A stretch of 64,000 bases of DNA, taken from Celerinatantimonas yamalensis. Lineage in GTDB: Bacteria > Pseudomonadota > Gammaproteobacteria > Enterobacterales > Celerinatantimonadaceae. The notes beneath the pieces are model-generated. The model saw only the letters and a program-made list of their open reading frames with translations, was not told the DNA's origin and searched no databases. Location: NCBI RefSeq assembly GCF_046054155.1, contig NZ_JBEQCT010000001.1:868001-932000 (forward strand). Reading direction: 5' to 3'. Positions 1 through 9,335 of the stretch are shown here, in pieces. The translations under genes were made by a program, and so were the position numbers. How positions within the stretch are numbered: the first letter of the stretch is position 1; every line of letters begins with the position of its first letter.

Positions 1-133
1 CAGACCAACTCTCTAGGGCAATGATTTTTGAGGCGAATCACAGCAATTATCGATGGATCACTTGGATAAGATTGCCCTCTGTTACAAACTTCCGTAATCT
101 TATAGCATCCATACAGATGAGTCAGGATGTAGA

Positions 134-1936
134 ATGTCTCAAATTATCAATCAGCGTTTGCAGCAGATCCGCAGTTTTATGCAAGAGCATGCGCTTGATG
201 CCTTTATTATTCCTCGCGCCGATGAATACCTTGGCGAATATGTTCCCACTTGTAATGAACGGCTTCATTGGATCAGTGGATTTACCGGTTCAGCGGGTGC
301 AGTGGTCATCTTAAACGAACAAGCTGCTATCTTTGTCGACGGCCGTTACACCGTACAAGTTCGCCAACAGGTCGACAGTGCGTTATTTAGCTATCATCAC
401 CTCATTGAAGAACCATTCTTATTTTGGGTCTGCCAAAAACTCAGCGCAGGCCGGCAGGTGGGTATCGATAGCCGTACTTTCAGCCTCACCCAGTACCAAC
501 AAGCTAAAGCACTGTGTGACCATCAACGCATCACATTAGTAGAAACGCCCATCAATCCTGTTGATAAGCTTTGGCAAGACCGCCCTAGTGCACCTAGTGG
601 TATCGCCACCTTGATGAGTAATGCATGTGTCGGCGCGAGTAGTCTGGAAAAACGCTTACAAATAGGTGAACAGATCCACCAAACTGGCGCACAAGCGGCA
701 CTTATCACCGCGCCAGATTCGATTGCATGGCTACTCAATATTCGCGGCAGCGATATTTCCCGCCTGCCAGTGGTGTTAAGCCAAGCAATTTTACATGCCG
801 ATGGTCAAATGCAGTGGTTTGTCGATCCCGCAAAAATTCCTGAAGGGTTTATCGAACATGTCGGTCAAGGTGTCAGCGTTGCACCAGAGACTGATTTCGC
901 CGATGGCCTTAAACAACTGGCTACACAATACCAAAAAGTGTTAGCCGACCCAGCCACTAGTAATGCATGGTGTCAGTTAAGACTGCAAGAACAAAGCGTG
1001 CAGTTGGTTGCACTGGCAGACCCTTGTTTACTCCCGAAAGCGTGCAAAAATACAGCTGAAATAGAAGGCATGCGCGAAGCTCATCGACGCGACGCATTAG
1101 CTGAAGTGCGCTTTTTAGCATGGCTCGCCCAACACGAACAACAAGGCACCTTACCTGATGAAGCACAGGCGGCCGATCACTTGCAGCAGCTACGTTATCT
1201 GGATAGTGATTGTGTTGATTTAAGTTTTGATACAATTTCAGCATCTTCAAGTAATGCAGCCATGTGTCACTATAACCATGAAAATGCAGACGTGCCTGCA
1301 GCGCTGCAAATGGACAGCGTGTACCTCGTTGATAGCGGTGGTCAATATCGTTTTGGCACCACTGATATCACTCGCACAGTGGCAATAGGACAACCTTCTC
1401 AGGAAATCTGTCAGCGTTTTACCCTAGTCCTCAAGGGAATGATTGCTCTGGCATGTCAACGTTTTCCAAAAGGAACGACTGGCACTCAATTAGATGTACT
1501 TGCTCGTCAATATTTATGGCAGCAAGGGTTGGATTTTGATCATGGCACAGGTCATGGTGTAGGTCATTTTTTAAGTGTGCATGAAGGGCCGCAACGCATA
1601 TCCAAAGCATTCAACGATGTTGCTTTGGCACCAGGCATGGTGATCTCCGATGAACCGGGCTATTATCAAGATGGCGATTACGGGATACGCTGTGAAAATT
1701 TACTGGTCGTTGAGCCACTAGAGTTCCCTCATTCAGATCGGCCATTTTATCAATTTGCCACATTAACCTTTGTACCATTCGATAGACGGTTGATCATACC
1801 CAGTCTGCTTAGTGATGCTGAGCGACAATGGCTCAACCACTATCATCAGCAGGTATTTGAACTGGTCAGCTCACAGCTAGAGAGTACAGATATTGATACC
1901 CTTACTTGGCTGAAAGCTGCAACAGCAACGCTTTAA
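134..1936 (+). CDS. Xaa-Pro aminopeptidase (M24B, aminopeptidase P family)
   Basis: A 600-aa cytosolic metallopeptidase that removes an N-terminal residue preceding proline. The length and three-part layout (two creatinase-like N-terminal domains, a pita-bread M24 domain, a short C-terminal extension) match the long eukaryote-like aminopeptidase P group, not the shorter E. coli PepP. The five metal ligands can be placed: D400 (VDSGG), D411 (TTDITRT), H474 (HGTGHGVGH), E507 (SDEPGYY) and E521 (GIRCENLL), so the site looks intact. The start ATG follows AGGA with 6 nt spacing. It is convergent with the arnD-like gene and shares a long hairpin with it. Family call is secure; substrate is inferred. 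Confidence 0.93.
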   Translation: MSQIINQRLQQIRSFMQEHALDAFIIPRADEYLGEYVPTCNERLHWISGFTGSAGAVVILNEQAAIFVDGRYTVQVRQQVDSALFSYHHLIEEPFLFWVCQKLSAGRQVGIDSRTFSLTQYQQAKALCDHQRITLVETPINPVDKLWQDRPSAPSGIATLMSNACVGASSLEKRLQIGEQIHQTGAQAALITAPDSIAWLLNIRGSDISRLPVVLSQAILHADGQMQWFVDPAKIPEGFIEHVGQGVSVAPETDFADGLKQLATQYQKVLADPATSNAWCQLRLQEQSVQLVALADPCLLPKACKNTAEIEGMREAHRRDALAEVRFLAWLAQHEQQGTLPDEAQAADHLQQLRYLDSDCVDLSFDTISASSSNAAMCHYNHENADVPAALQMDSVYLVDSGGQYRFGTTDITRTVAIGQPSQEICQRFTLVLKGMIALACQRFPKGTTGTQLDVLARQYLWQQGLDFDHGTGHGVGHFLSVHEGPQRISKAFNDVALAPGMVISDEPGYYQDGDYGIRCENLLVVEPLEFPHSDRPFYQFATLTFVPFDRRLIIPSLLSDAERQWLNHYHQQVFELVSSQLESTDIDTLTWLKAATATL

Positions 1937-1945
1937 TCATCACCC

Positions 1946-1984
1946 ATTCAGCAGTCCGTCTTAATCATCAACGGATTGCTGAAT
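1946..1984. terminator. Hairpin between convergent pepP-like and arnD-like genes
   Basis: The arm ATTCAGCAGTCCGT (1946-1959) pairs with ACGGATTGCTGAAT (1971-1984) over 14 bp with one G-T wobble, around an 11-nt loop. The minus-strand arnD stop codon (1961-1963) lies in the loop and its last codons form the right arm. There is no clear U-run on either side, so it may be a bidirectional terminator or an mRNA 3'-end stabiliser. Confidence 0.55.
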
Positions 1985-2869
1985 CACCGATGCTTGATGA
2001 CTTTGCCACTCATCATCGCCACTTAAATCAACATTGACGATGCCATCTTTGGGCCACTGAATATAATCTTTATCTAGCAGAGCTCCCAAAGGAACAATGA
2101 TGAATTGCTGTTCTGTTGCAAGCTGCAGCCACTGCTTAAATAACCCAAACTGCGCGCTGCCCTCCACTTCCGCATGAATATTATAGACGTTGAGCTGATT
2201 GGTTTTAATCTGCTCAAGAATATGTTGATTATAGTTTTTGCGTGTTATGCCGTGTCGACCAATCAATTCTTCGTAGGTTGGAAGCGTCACTGGGATCTGC
2301 GGTGCCATACCCTGAGCCGGCACGAAGATAAATTTTCCCCGGCAATCACTGTTATAACGAAATGGAAACGCTTCTTTTTCCGTCAACGTTGGTTCACTAC
2401 AACGCCATCCAGCAGCTGCACTGCATTCAACATCTCGTCCGAGGACTTGGCTTAATAGCTGGTAACCTTTTTCCAGTTCAACACGCAATTCCAAGGGCGA
2501 CATTTGCTCGGTTTTGCTCATCCATTTGTGATGATCCCACGCATGCAAGCCCACTTCATGGCCTGCTTTATCGGCGCATTGAATAATATCGGCAACGCGT
2601 CGACCAATCACCGGCCCTCGCCATAACGCACCATTAAAGTGATAATGTACGCCAGCAAAAGAAGTGCGAATAAAACGTTTAAAATAAGCTGGATGCCATA
2701 GCCGCCAGAACTGACGACCATTGTTATCGGGGCCAACCGAAAAGAAAAATGAAGCATGGATCTGATACTCATCAAATAACTTGAGTAATCGCGGTACCCC
2801 ATCGCGAGCGCCGCGATAAGTATCGACATCCACCCGAAGCCCTACGATCGTTTGACTAGATTGCTTCAT
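1961..2869 (-). CDS. arnD: Polysaccharide deacetylase, ArnD-like (undecaprenyl-phosphate formamido-arabinose deformylase)
   Basis: A 302-aa NodB-fold deacetylase. E. coli ArnD, which deformylates undecaprenyl-P-L-Ara4FN during lipid A modification and polymyxin resistance, has nearly the same length. Visible features are the N-terminal metal/catalytic DVDTYRGA, the FFFSVGPDN segment, and HAWDHHKW, which carries the metal-binding histidines. The start at 2869 was preferred over 2914 because GAGAG precedes it at a suitable distance and the extra 15 residues are not family-like. No other arn genes (arnB, C, A, T, E, F) are adjacent, so the gene stands alone and its role in lipid A modification is inferred from the family. 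Confidence 0.82.
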   Translation of the reverse strand: MKQSSQTIVGLRVDVDTYRGARDGVPRLLKLFDEYQIHASFFFSVGPDNNGRQFWRLWHPAYFKRFIRTSFAGVHYHFNGALWRGPVIGRRVADIIQCADKAGHEVGLHAWDHHKWMSKTEQMSPLELRVELEKGYQLLSQVLGRDVECSAAAGWRCSEPTLTEKEAFPFRYNSDCRGKFIFVPAQGMAPQIPVTLPTYEELIGRHGITRKNYNQHILEQIKTNQLNVYNIHAEVEGSAQFGLFKQWLQLATEQQFIIVPLGALLDKDYIQWPKDGIVNVDLSGDDEWQSHQASVIQQSVDD

Positions 2870-3056
2870 AATACTCTCATTCATTGCAATCTGAGAGGCA
2901 GCAACATATACCACCTCTTATCAGATATTCCTTGCATCATTGCTACCATCTAAACTTTCAATTGGCTCACACCATTGAAAGACGAAGACATAGCACCCGT
3001 TAATGCGCTCTTAAAATTCCCTATTAAAATACACGCATCAGGCAACAACGAACAAT

Positions 3057-3080
3057 GATCATTCCAATTTTATTGGATCA
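3057..3080. terminator. Weak stem-loop downstream of the YeeE pair
   Basis: TCCAAT (3063-3068) and ATTGGA (3072-3077) form a short hairpin with a 3-nt loop, extended by near-palindromic GATC/GATC-like flanks. It lies about 30 bp past the stop of the last gene of the sulfur operon. The T-run is poor, so terminator function is only possible. Confidence 0.3.
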
Positions 3081-3107
3081 AATTGAGTCAGCAAATTCAC
3101 GTAAGAC

Positions 3108-3512
3108 CTAGCGGCGTACTTGATTGGCCAGCCACATGCCAGAGAGCATCGCAATCACAAATAGGAGTAATGGCGTCGCAGCACTGGAAATACTGGTGAT
3201 CGCGGGCCCTGGACAAATACCAACTAATCCCCAACCAACACCAAATAGTGCCGCACCGACAATGAGTTGCCAGTCGAAATCACGCCGAGTAGGAAGCTCA
3301 AAATGAAGCGCTAAAAGTGGTTTTTTCATCCGCCGCACCAATACCCAATAACCGGTACTGAAAACCACTAAAGCCCCACCCATCACAAACAATAAAGTAG
3401 GGTCCCAATCATGGGTCACATGTAAAAAGCCAATGACCCGCTGCGGATCAACCATTTGTGAGATCACAAGACCTGCACCAAACAGCAATCCGACCAACCA
3501 CGCAATAACCAT
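3108..3512 (-). CDS. YeeE/YedE-type sulfur transporter, second half
   Basis: A 134-aa hydrophobic protein with about four membrane segments and the family's glycine- and cysteine-containing signature GVGWGLVGICPGPA near residue 95. In this family two half-size proteins together resemble one full YeeE/YedE (TsuA-like) thiosulfate/sulfur-species importer, and Cys residues in the G-C-P-G type motif relay the substrate. The start is preceded by AGGAG. It follows the first half gene by 9 bp and belongs to the same operon as the CoA-disulfide reductase/rhodanese, so import or export of a reduced sulfur species coupled to persulfide metabolism is likely. The exact substrate is unknown. Confidence 0.8.
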   Translation of the reverse strand: MVIAWLVGLLFGAGLVISQMVDPQRVIGFLHVTHDWDPTLLFVMGGALVVFSTGYWVLVRRMKKPLLALHFELPTRRDFDWQLIVGAALFGVGWGLVGICPGPAITSISSAATPLLLFVIAMLSGMWLANQVRR

Positions 3513-3521
3513 CGATAACTC

Positions 3522-3926
3522 CTAATGCAACAATGATGCAGTAATCATCGCCACAACCATAAAGGTAACTGTTGCGACTAATGAGCGAGGCGATAACCGT
3601 CCTACCCCACAAATTCCATGGCCACTGGTGCAGCCATTCCCTAGACGCGTGCCAAACCCAACTAACAAGCCCGCAATTAATGCCAGATAAGGATTAATTT
3701 GGCTAAAACTAGGCAGGTACACCCCCAAAGGGGCTACGATCCAAGGTGCCATGAGCAATCCCACTACAAATGCTGACTGCCACAGTTTAGGTTGGCTCCC
3801 ACCAGAGAGCAGTGCTGAGACGATCCCACTGATACCGGCAATTTTACCGTTAACCACCAGCAGCAGCAGCGACGCGAGACCGATGCACGCCCCTCCAATC
3901 AAAGCCATCCACCATGCATAGTGCAT
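3522..3926 (-). CDS. YeeE/YedE-type sulfur transporter, first half
   Basis: A 134-aa membrane protein with about four hydrophobic helices and the signature GFGTRLGNGCTSGHGICGVGRLSPRS split over roughly residues 85-115, typical of the N-terminal half of YeeE/YedE sulfur transporters. The ATG at 3926 is chosen because it overlaps the upstream stop as TAATG and has GGGAGAG 5 nt before it; a start at 3956 would overlap the reductase by 31 bp. It is the second gene of the three-gene sulfur operon, translationally coupled to the reductase. Confidence 0.82.
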   Translation of the reverse strand: MHYAWWMALIGGACIGLASLLLLVVNGKIAGISGIVSALLSGGSQPKLWQSAFVVGLLMAPWIVAPLGVYLPSFSQINPYLALIAGLLVGFGTRLGNGCTSGHGICGVGRLSPRSLVATVTFMVVAMITASLLH

Positions 3927-5578
3927 TAGAGCTCTCCCTGTTGGCTTTGTTGCCAATCACAATAAGTTCGATATCCACCGGTCAAATTAACGACTTTCCA
4001 GCCAGACTGACACAACATCCGAGCCGCCACGTGTCCGCGCAGCCCCACTTGGCAATAAACCATGATGGGTAATGTTGGGTTCAATTCATTCATCCGTGTT
4101 CGCAGTTCATCGAGCGGAATATGCAATGCGTTAGGTAGCATGCCATTTTGCAATTCAGCCTCATTACGAATATCTAAAATTTGTCCTTGATAATCAGCAA
4201 CCTGCTCTGGATAAATCAGTTCATCATTTCCTTCAAGCCAGTTCACAGCGACAAATCCAGCCTGATTCAGCGGATCTTTCGCACTACCGTAAGGTGGGGC
4301 ATAACACAATTCAAGTTCTTCGAGATCATAAACACTCATCTGTGCTTGTAGTGCAAGAGCAAGCACATCGATGCGTTTATCCACACCGTCTTTGCCCACG
4401 GCTTGCCCCCCAAGTAAGCGGCCATTGTCAGGAGAGAACAATAATTTAAGATGAATCGGCTGCGCCCCAGGATAATAACCAGCATGTTGGCTGCTGTGGG
4501 TATAAAGTTTACGATAAGCTATCTGCTGAGCTTTGAGTCGTTTTTCACTAGCGCCGGTGCTAGCAACCGCCAAATCAAAAACTCGGCAAATCGAACTGCC
4601 TTGTGTTCCCCGATATTCACACTCACGTCCAGCCATATTATCCGCAGCAATACGGCCTTGACGATTAGCCGGCCCAGCCAGTGGTATTGAGGCCGGTTGA
4701 CCGGTCACCCAATCGATGACTTCTATCGCATCTCCCACAGCATAAATATCTGGATCGCTGGTTTGCAAATGCTGATTAACTTGAATCGAATGACCTTGAC
4801 CTAATACTAACCCAGCTTGTTGGGCAAGCTGATTTTCAGCTCGAACACCCACGGCGCAAATCAGCATCGACACATCCACTGACTCGCCAGAGGATAACTC
4901 CAACACTAACTCCTCAGTTTGTGGTCGCACCGCTTTAAGCGCGCTATTTAAACGTAAATCAATGCCGTGCTGGCGCAAGGTTCGATGTAGCGGTGAGGCC
5001 ATTTCAGGATCAATACTCGCCATCACTTGTGCACCAGCTTCAATAAGCATGACGCAATAGCCCAACTGATGCAGCGCCTCAGTAATCTCTAAACCAATAA
5101 ATCCAGCCCCTAGAACCGCAATGGGTCGATCTTTGGTGACATGTTGTAATTGCGCAATAATCTGATCCATATCAGGCAATGAACGTAACAATAACACTCT
5201 CGCATCATCCATTCCCGGTAGATTGGGTTTAATGGCACTAGCTCCGGGGCTTAACAGTAACTTATCATAGTTTAATGAATAAACTTGCCCATCAGCCTTC
5301 ACTACAACTCTGTGTTCTTTGGGATCAATCTCTATCGCTTCATGGTGAATACGCACATCCACGTTAAATCGTTTTGAAAATCGCTCTGGTGTTTGGACCA
5401 ATAAGTCTTCGCGAGCACTTATCTCACCGCTGATATGGTAAGGAAGCCCGCAGTTGGCAAACGAAATATAGGGACCTCGCTCAAGCAACACAATTTCAAC
5501 TGATTCATCCATTCGTCTTAGCCGAGCCGCCGCTGAAGCGCCCCCAGCAACACCGCCAATGATCACTACTCGTTTCAT
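3926..5578 (-). CDS. CoA-disulfide reductase / persulfide reductase with C-terminal rhodanese
   Basis: A 550-aa flavoprotein. An N-terminal FAD-binding GGVAGGASAAAR is followed by the single redox cysteine C43 (SFANCGLPY) of the CoA-disulfide reductase class, an NAD(P)H-binding GAGFIGLE region near residue 160, a dimerisation domain, and a C-terminal rhodanese with its sulfur-carrying cysteine C509 (MVYCQVGLRG). CoADR-rhodanese fusions reduce CoA persulfide or polysulfide. Operon partners are two half YeeE/YedE transporters, supporting a role in sulfane sulfur handling or detoxification. A perfect 10-bp inverted repeat precedes it. The physiological substrate is inferred. Confidence 0.88.
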   Translation of the reverse strand: MKRVVIIGGVAGGASAAARLRRMDESVEIVLLERGPYISFANCGLPYHISGEISAREDLLVQTPERFSKRFNVDVRIHHEAIEIDPKEHRVVVKADGQVYSLNYDKLLLSPGASAIKPNLPGMDDARVLLLRSLPDMDQIIAQLQHVTKDRPIAVLGAGFIGLEITEALHQLGYCVMLIEAGAQVMASIDPEMASPLHRTLRQHGIDLRLNSALKAVRPQTEELVLELSSGESVDVSMLICAVGVRAENQLAQQAGLVLGQGHSIQVNQHLQTSDPDIYAVGDAIEVIDWVTGQPASIPLAGPANRQGRIAADNMAGRECEYRGTQGSSICRVFDLAVASTGASEKRLKAQQIAYRKLYTHSSQHAGYYPGAQPIHLKLLFSPDNGRLLGGQAVGKDGVDKRIDVLALALQAQMSVYDLEELELCYAPPYGSAKDPLNQAGFVAVNWLEGNDELIYPEQVADYQGQILDIRNEAELQNGMLPNALHIPLDELRTRMNELNPTLPIMVYCQVGLRGHVAARMLCQSGWKVVNLTGGYRTYCDWQQSQQGEL

Positions 5579-5588
5579 AATGCCTCTG

Positions 5589-5641
5589 TTAATTTAGATA
5601 AAACTAATTTAATGATTTTATATTAGAAAAGTCTAAATTAA
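5589..5641 (-). promoter_or_regulatory. Inverted repeat upstream of the sulfur operon, possible operator
   Basis: TTAATTTAGA (5589-5598) and TCTAAATTAA (5632-5641) form a perfect 10-bp inverted repeat flanking an inner pair CTAAT (5604-5608) / ATTAG (5622-5626). The AT-rich segment fills the 67-bp gap between tamB and the CoA-disulfide reductase. Nested AT-rich repeats of this kind resemble operators of ArsR-family sulfide/persulfide repressors (BigR/YgaV/SqrR), but no such regulator gene is in the window. It could also act as an RNA hairpin. Confidence 0.45.
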
Positions 5642-5645
5642 AATA

Positions 5646-8600
5646 CTATTGTAGATTGAATTCATAGTATAGATCTAATGCGTTATCTAGGCCGCTGACG
5701 ACTTCCAAATAAAATTTAGGGATTAATTGGTAACGCAAAGTTAATTCATTACTAGCAGCAAACATACCTCGTCCATATTTCACTTGCACACCAGGGAATA
5801 GGTAACCACTTACTTGGACCTGCGCATTGTCACCACTACCACTGGTCGATAAGCTCAGCTGTTTAATCCCAATTGTGTTTCCTAACTTCGTCACCAGTTC
5901 ACCGGTTTGATTCAACCCGGTGCTAAGCAGCAGTGATGTAAGAACCGAACTATCCCCTTGACTACTGATCCCATGGCCACGCAGTAAATAGGAAAGCTGT
6001 TCGCTTTGCGCCATTAGCGGGTTAGAAAATAATTTCACGGTAAGGTGTTTAGGTGTTCCCACTGCCGTGACACCGACCGTTACATTGTCAGTCGTTTGAC
6101 TCGGATCGCGGATAGCTTTGATGTTAATGATTGGAGTAGCTGTTTCGCCAGAAAAAGTCAGTGATCCTGATTGGATCTGTAAATATTGGCCATAGGCGAT
6201 AAATTGTCCGTCTTGAAGATTAATCTGCCCAGTGGTTTGCATCGTTTGACCTGGACGTTGATTGACATTCAGTTTCCCTGTCAATTGACTGGTTAGACCA
6301 AATGCATTGAGATACAAGGCATTACCGAGATTAAGATCGACATTTATCGCTAGTGCTTGCCCTACGGGTGCAGTTTTGGGTTGGTCAACGATATGAACAT
6401 CGGTTGATAACGACGTGGCAGATGTCGGCAATTTGGCCACTTTAATCTGCCCTTTATCAACTTTTACTGTGCCATCGATGCTTAATTGCATTTGATTAAA
6501 GCGCACACGTAACTGCGGAGAAACCTCTAGGTCAGCTGGTGGATAGTGCACGGGCAACTTATCACCGCTAAGCTTAACATCGGCGCTTAGCGCTCCACCT
6601 GCCCAACCAATGCGCCCTTGCCATGAAGCAAGATGCCCCGCACTTTGAAATTGCCCAGTCAGTTTTGCTGATTGCCCTTGGATCTGAATATCACTATTGA
6701 GATCAGCGACGGGCAATGGCAATTGCGGCCCTTCTAATGCGCCATGACGCAGTTTTAATTCACCATTAATCGTTGGATGACGGCTAACACCGGCAATACG
6801 AAGCTGTCCATCAATACTTCCCTGTAACAGGGTCAATGATTTAACAAGCGGCGCATAGGGTGCCAGTTGTAATTGCTTAACACGCAGTTGTCCTTGTAAT
6901 GGATACGGCGCACCATGTTGTAAATCAGCTTGCAGCTGCGCAGTTAAATCACCCAGCTGCTTACTTTGACTGAGCAACTCGAACTGCGCATCGCCAGCTC
7001 TTGCCTGTGCATTAAGGCGCAAGGTTTGGTAGTGATATTGCTGAGATTGCTGATTACTGTTTGTAATCACCACACTCCCAGGAGACACTTGCAGTGCAAG
7101 ACGACCTTGTGGGCGCTGCCCCACTTGCCAATGGACATTAAATTTTCCGTTAAGCGTCGCTTGCCAGCGCACTGATTGGAACCACAAACTAATGAGTGGC
7201 TGCAGCGCAAAACCATCCAGCTTTCCTGTCAATTGCCCTTGGGCAGGGCTAATAAGGGTTGGTTCGGTCAAACACAATTTCCCTTGCTGGGAATCGCGCA
7301 AACAGATTGGTGCCAAGGTCAGATGGGTTTGCTCAATGCTCAAGGTTGTTGGATGTGCTTGAGTCAATCGCCCTAGCTCACTATCAATGGATAGCTGTTG
7401 CAGCTGGCCGCTCCAATGCTTCAAGCTGCCTTGTCCTATCAGCGTGACTTGCATATTGCGTTTTGCTTGCTCGGCTTTTAAATGCAATTGCTGCTGCTCA
7501 TTTCCCCGATAATCGGCACTTAGATTAACAGGCGACTGCGCGCCATAACGTCCGTCCTGTATCGTGAGATTAAAATGGCCACGTAGCGCTGAACTAAGCA
7601 GCATCTCACCTTGACTTTGCAAAGATCCCATCATTATCGGCTGCTCTTGCAAATGTAATTTTTGCGCCGCCAACTGCCAACTCAGTTGTGGTTGCTCAGT
7701 GCTCCCACTCAGGCTTAGCTCACCATGGAGCGTCCCCGCTGAAAACCACGGTAGTTGTTTTAACTGATTAAACGCCAAAGAGGCTTTTAACTGCAACGAC
7801 TGAGTGATCGAGCCACTAACATCAAGCTGATTTTGACCTAGCTGGGCTTGCACATTAATGCGGTCTACTTGGCGATTTTGGCCGTGAGCCTTCAATTGAA
7901 GCTTCCATGGCTGATTTTGCCATTGTCCATGCAAATCAGACCCTGAGATACTCCAGAGAGATTGCGCAAGTGTGGCGGTCAGCTTGCCATTAATTTGTGG
8001 CAGTGATAACCCCACCCAAGTGGACAAGTCCAATTTCTGCGCATTAATGGTCGTTTGCAGCGCTAATGTCGATTGCCAGCTGAACATCCCATTGGCATTT
8101 AGCTGCCCGGTAGGGCTAGTTAGTTGCAGTTGAAAATGCTGCAATTGACTTTGATCACCCACAAATTGCCCTTGTACATTCAGCTGTTGTTGCTTGGCTT
8201 GCAACTTAGCACTGAGTTGTCCTTGATAACCGAGAAGAGAACCTTGCAGTTGCAATGCGCCACTTATTTGTTGAACAGGGGCTAGCCGAGCAGCTTGGCT
8301 TTGTGCGTGCAGCTCTAATTGAAACGGCAATGTTGGATTATGCCAGTTCAATTGCCCTTTTAACTGAGCATCTCCATCACCTTGATAAGCCGCGTTTATT
8401 TTCAAAGCCGTTGCGGGCCCTTGCCCGCTAAGCTGAAGCTTGCCAAGCTTCTGACGCTGAACGTTAAGATGAAATTGGCTATGAAACGGCGCCTTAAGTC
8501 CAAGGGTCAGAGCACCATCAACTTGCCCTTGATCGGTGTCTAACTTGAGCGCGACCACATTTAACTGCTCAGGCGAAACTTGGCCAGTCAATTGAAAATT

Positions 8601-9335
8601 AGCTACTTTCAAAGGTGTTGCCAAGTCAAGAGTCCCCGCTGTTGCAACAAGTTTGCGAATATCGATGCGATAGGGAATATTCAACTTTACCAATGCAGTA
8701 GTTAACGATTGGGTTAAATGAATCGATGTCGATGAAGCCGGCGCATTGGAAACAGAAACATTCATCGGTACTTTTTTCTCAGCAGAAGAAGTCGATGCAG
8801 TTTGATATGACCAATGATCCATGACGAAGCGCTGCACTTGGATCTGATCGCGATGCCACTGCGCCTGCAACTTTAATTGGCGCCAGGCCAACCGTTCGTC
8901 GGCAATCATTAAATGTACCTGCTGAAGGTCAACACCTTGCAAGAAAATCGGCCATGGTGGCAGCCAAGCTGCGCTTGATGAATGCGACGATTGTGACTTA
9001 GATGATGCAATTGGATGCCATTGCACATCCAAGCGTTTCACCGCTATCTGACGCATACAAATTTGGCTGCGTAGCAAACATGACCAGCTCATATCAACAG
9101 TCAAGTCACGTGCCGCCACGTGCATATCAGCCGTTTTATAATCGACTGAACTAAGGCTTAACCCGCTAAGTAGCGAGCCATTGATGTTGCCAATGGTTAA
9201 ACCCGGAACATACTCGCTGGCATAACGCAACAACGCGCGGTTGGCTTGCGGACTTGCTAAAACAACCAGAAGTAGTGTGATAAGTACCGCTAATATTGGG
9301 AGTAAAACTCGTAAAATTCGCCATAACTGCTTCAT
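5646..9335 (-). CDS. tamB: Translocation and assembly module subunit TamB
   Basis: A 1229-aa AsmA-like inner-membrane-anchored protein that spans the periplasm and works with TamA in outer-membrane protein insertion and/or phospholipid transport. It has one N-terminal membrane helix (about residues 10-28), a very long Gln-rich beta-repeat region, and the conserved TamB C-terminal (DUF490) domain ending in YYEFNLQ. The E. coli protein is about 1259 aa. The start codon overlaps the tamA stop as ATGA, so the two are translationally coupled. Confidence 0.93.
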   Translation of the reverse strand: MKQLWRILRVLLPILAVLITLLLVVLASPQANRALLRYASEYVPGLTIGNINGSLLSGLSLSSVDYKTADMHVAARDLTVDMSWSCLLRSQICMRQIAVKRLDVQWHPIASSKSQSSHSSSAAWLPPWPIFLQGVDLQQVHLMIADERLAWRQLKLQAQWHRDQIQVQRFVMDHWSYQTASTSSAEKKVPMNVSVSNAPASSTSIHLTQSLTTALVKLNIPYRIDIRKLVATAGTLDLATPLKVANFQLTGQVSPEQLNVVALKLDTDQGQVDGALTLGLKAPFHSQFHLNVQRQKLGKLQLSGQGPATALKINAAYQGDGDAQLKGQLNWHNPTLPFQLELHAQSQAARLAPVQQISGALQLQGSLLGYQGQLSAKLQAKQQQLNVQGQFVGDQSQLQHFQLQLTSPTGQLNANGMFSWQSTLALQTTINAQKLDLSTWVGLSLPQINGKLTATLAQSLWSISGSDLHGQWQNQPWKLQLKAHGQNRQVDRINVQAQLGQNQLDVSGSITQSLQLKASLAFNQLKQLPWFSAGTLHGELSLSGSTEQPQLSWQLAAQKLHLQEQPIMMGSLQSQGEMLLSSALRGHFNLTIQDGRYGAQSPVNLSADYRGNEQQQLHLKAEQAKRNMQVTLIGQGSLKHWSGQLQQLSIDSELGRLTQAHPTTLSIEQTHLTLAPICLRDSQQGKLCLTEPTLISPAQGQLTGKLDGFALQPLISLWFQSVRWQATLNGKFNVHWQVGQRPQGRLALQVSPGSVVITNSNQQSQQYHYQTLRLNAQARAGDAQFELLSQSKQLGDLTAQLQADLQHGAPYPLQGQLRVKQLQLAPYAPLVKSLTLLQGSIDGQLRIAGVSRHPTINGELKLRHGALEGPQLPLPVADLNSDIQIQGQSAKLTGQFQSAGHLASWQGRIGWAGGALSADVKLSGDKLPVHYPPADLEVSPQLRVRFNQMQLSIDGTVKVDKGQIKVAKLPTSATSLSTDVHIVDQPKTAPVGQALAINVDLNLGNALYLNAFGLTSQLTGKLNVNQRPGQTMQTTGQINLQDGQFIAYGQYLQIQSGSLTFSGETATPIINIKAIRDPSQTTDNVTVGVTAVGTPKHLTVKLFSNPLMAQSEQLSYLLRGHGISSQGDSSVLTSLLLSTGLNQTGELVTKLGNTIGIKQLSLSTSGSGDNAQVQVSGYLFPGVQVKYGRGMFAASNELTLRYQLIPKFYLEVVSGLDNALDLYYEFNLQ

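Noticed and set aside
21..314. 97-codon frame overlapping the start of the aminopeptidase gene
   Set aside because: It lies in another frame over a clear family protein and has no family resemblance.
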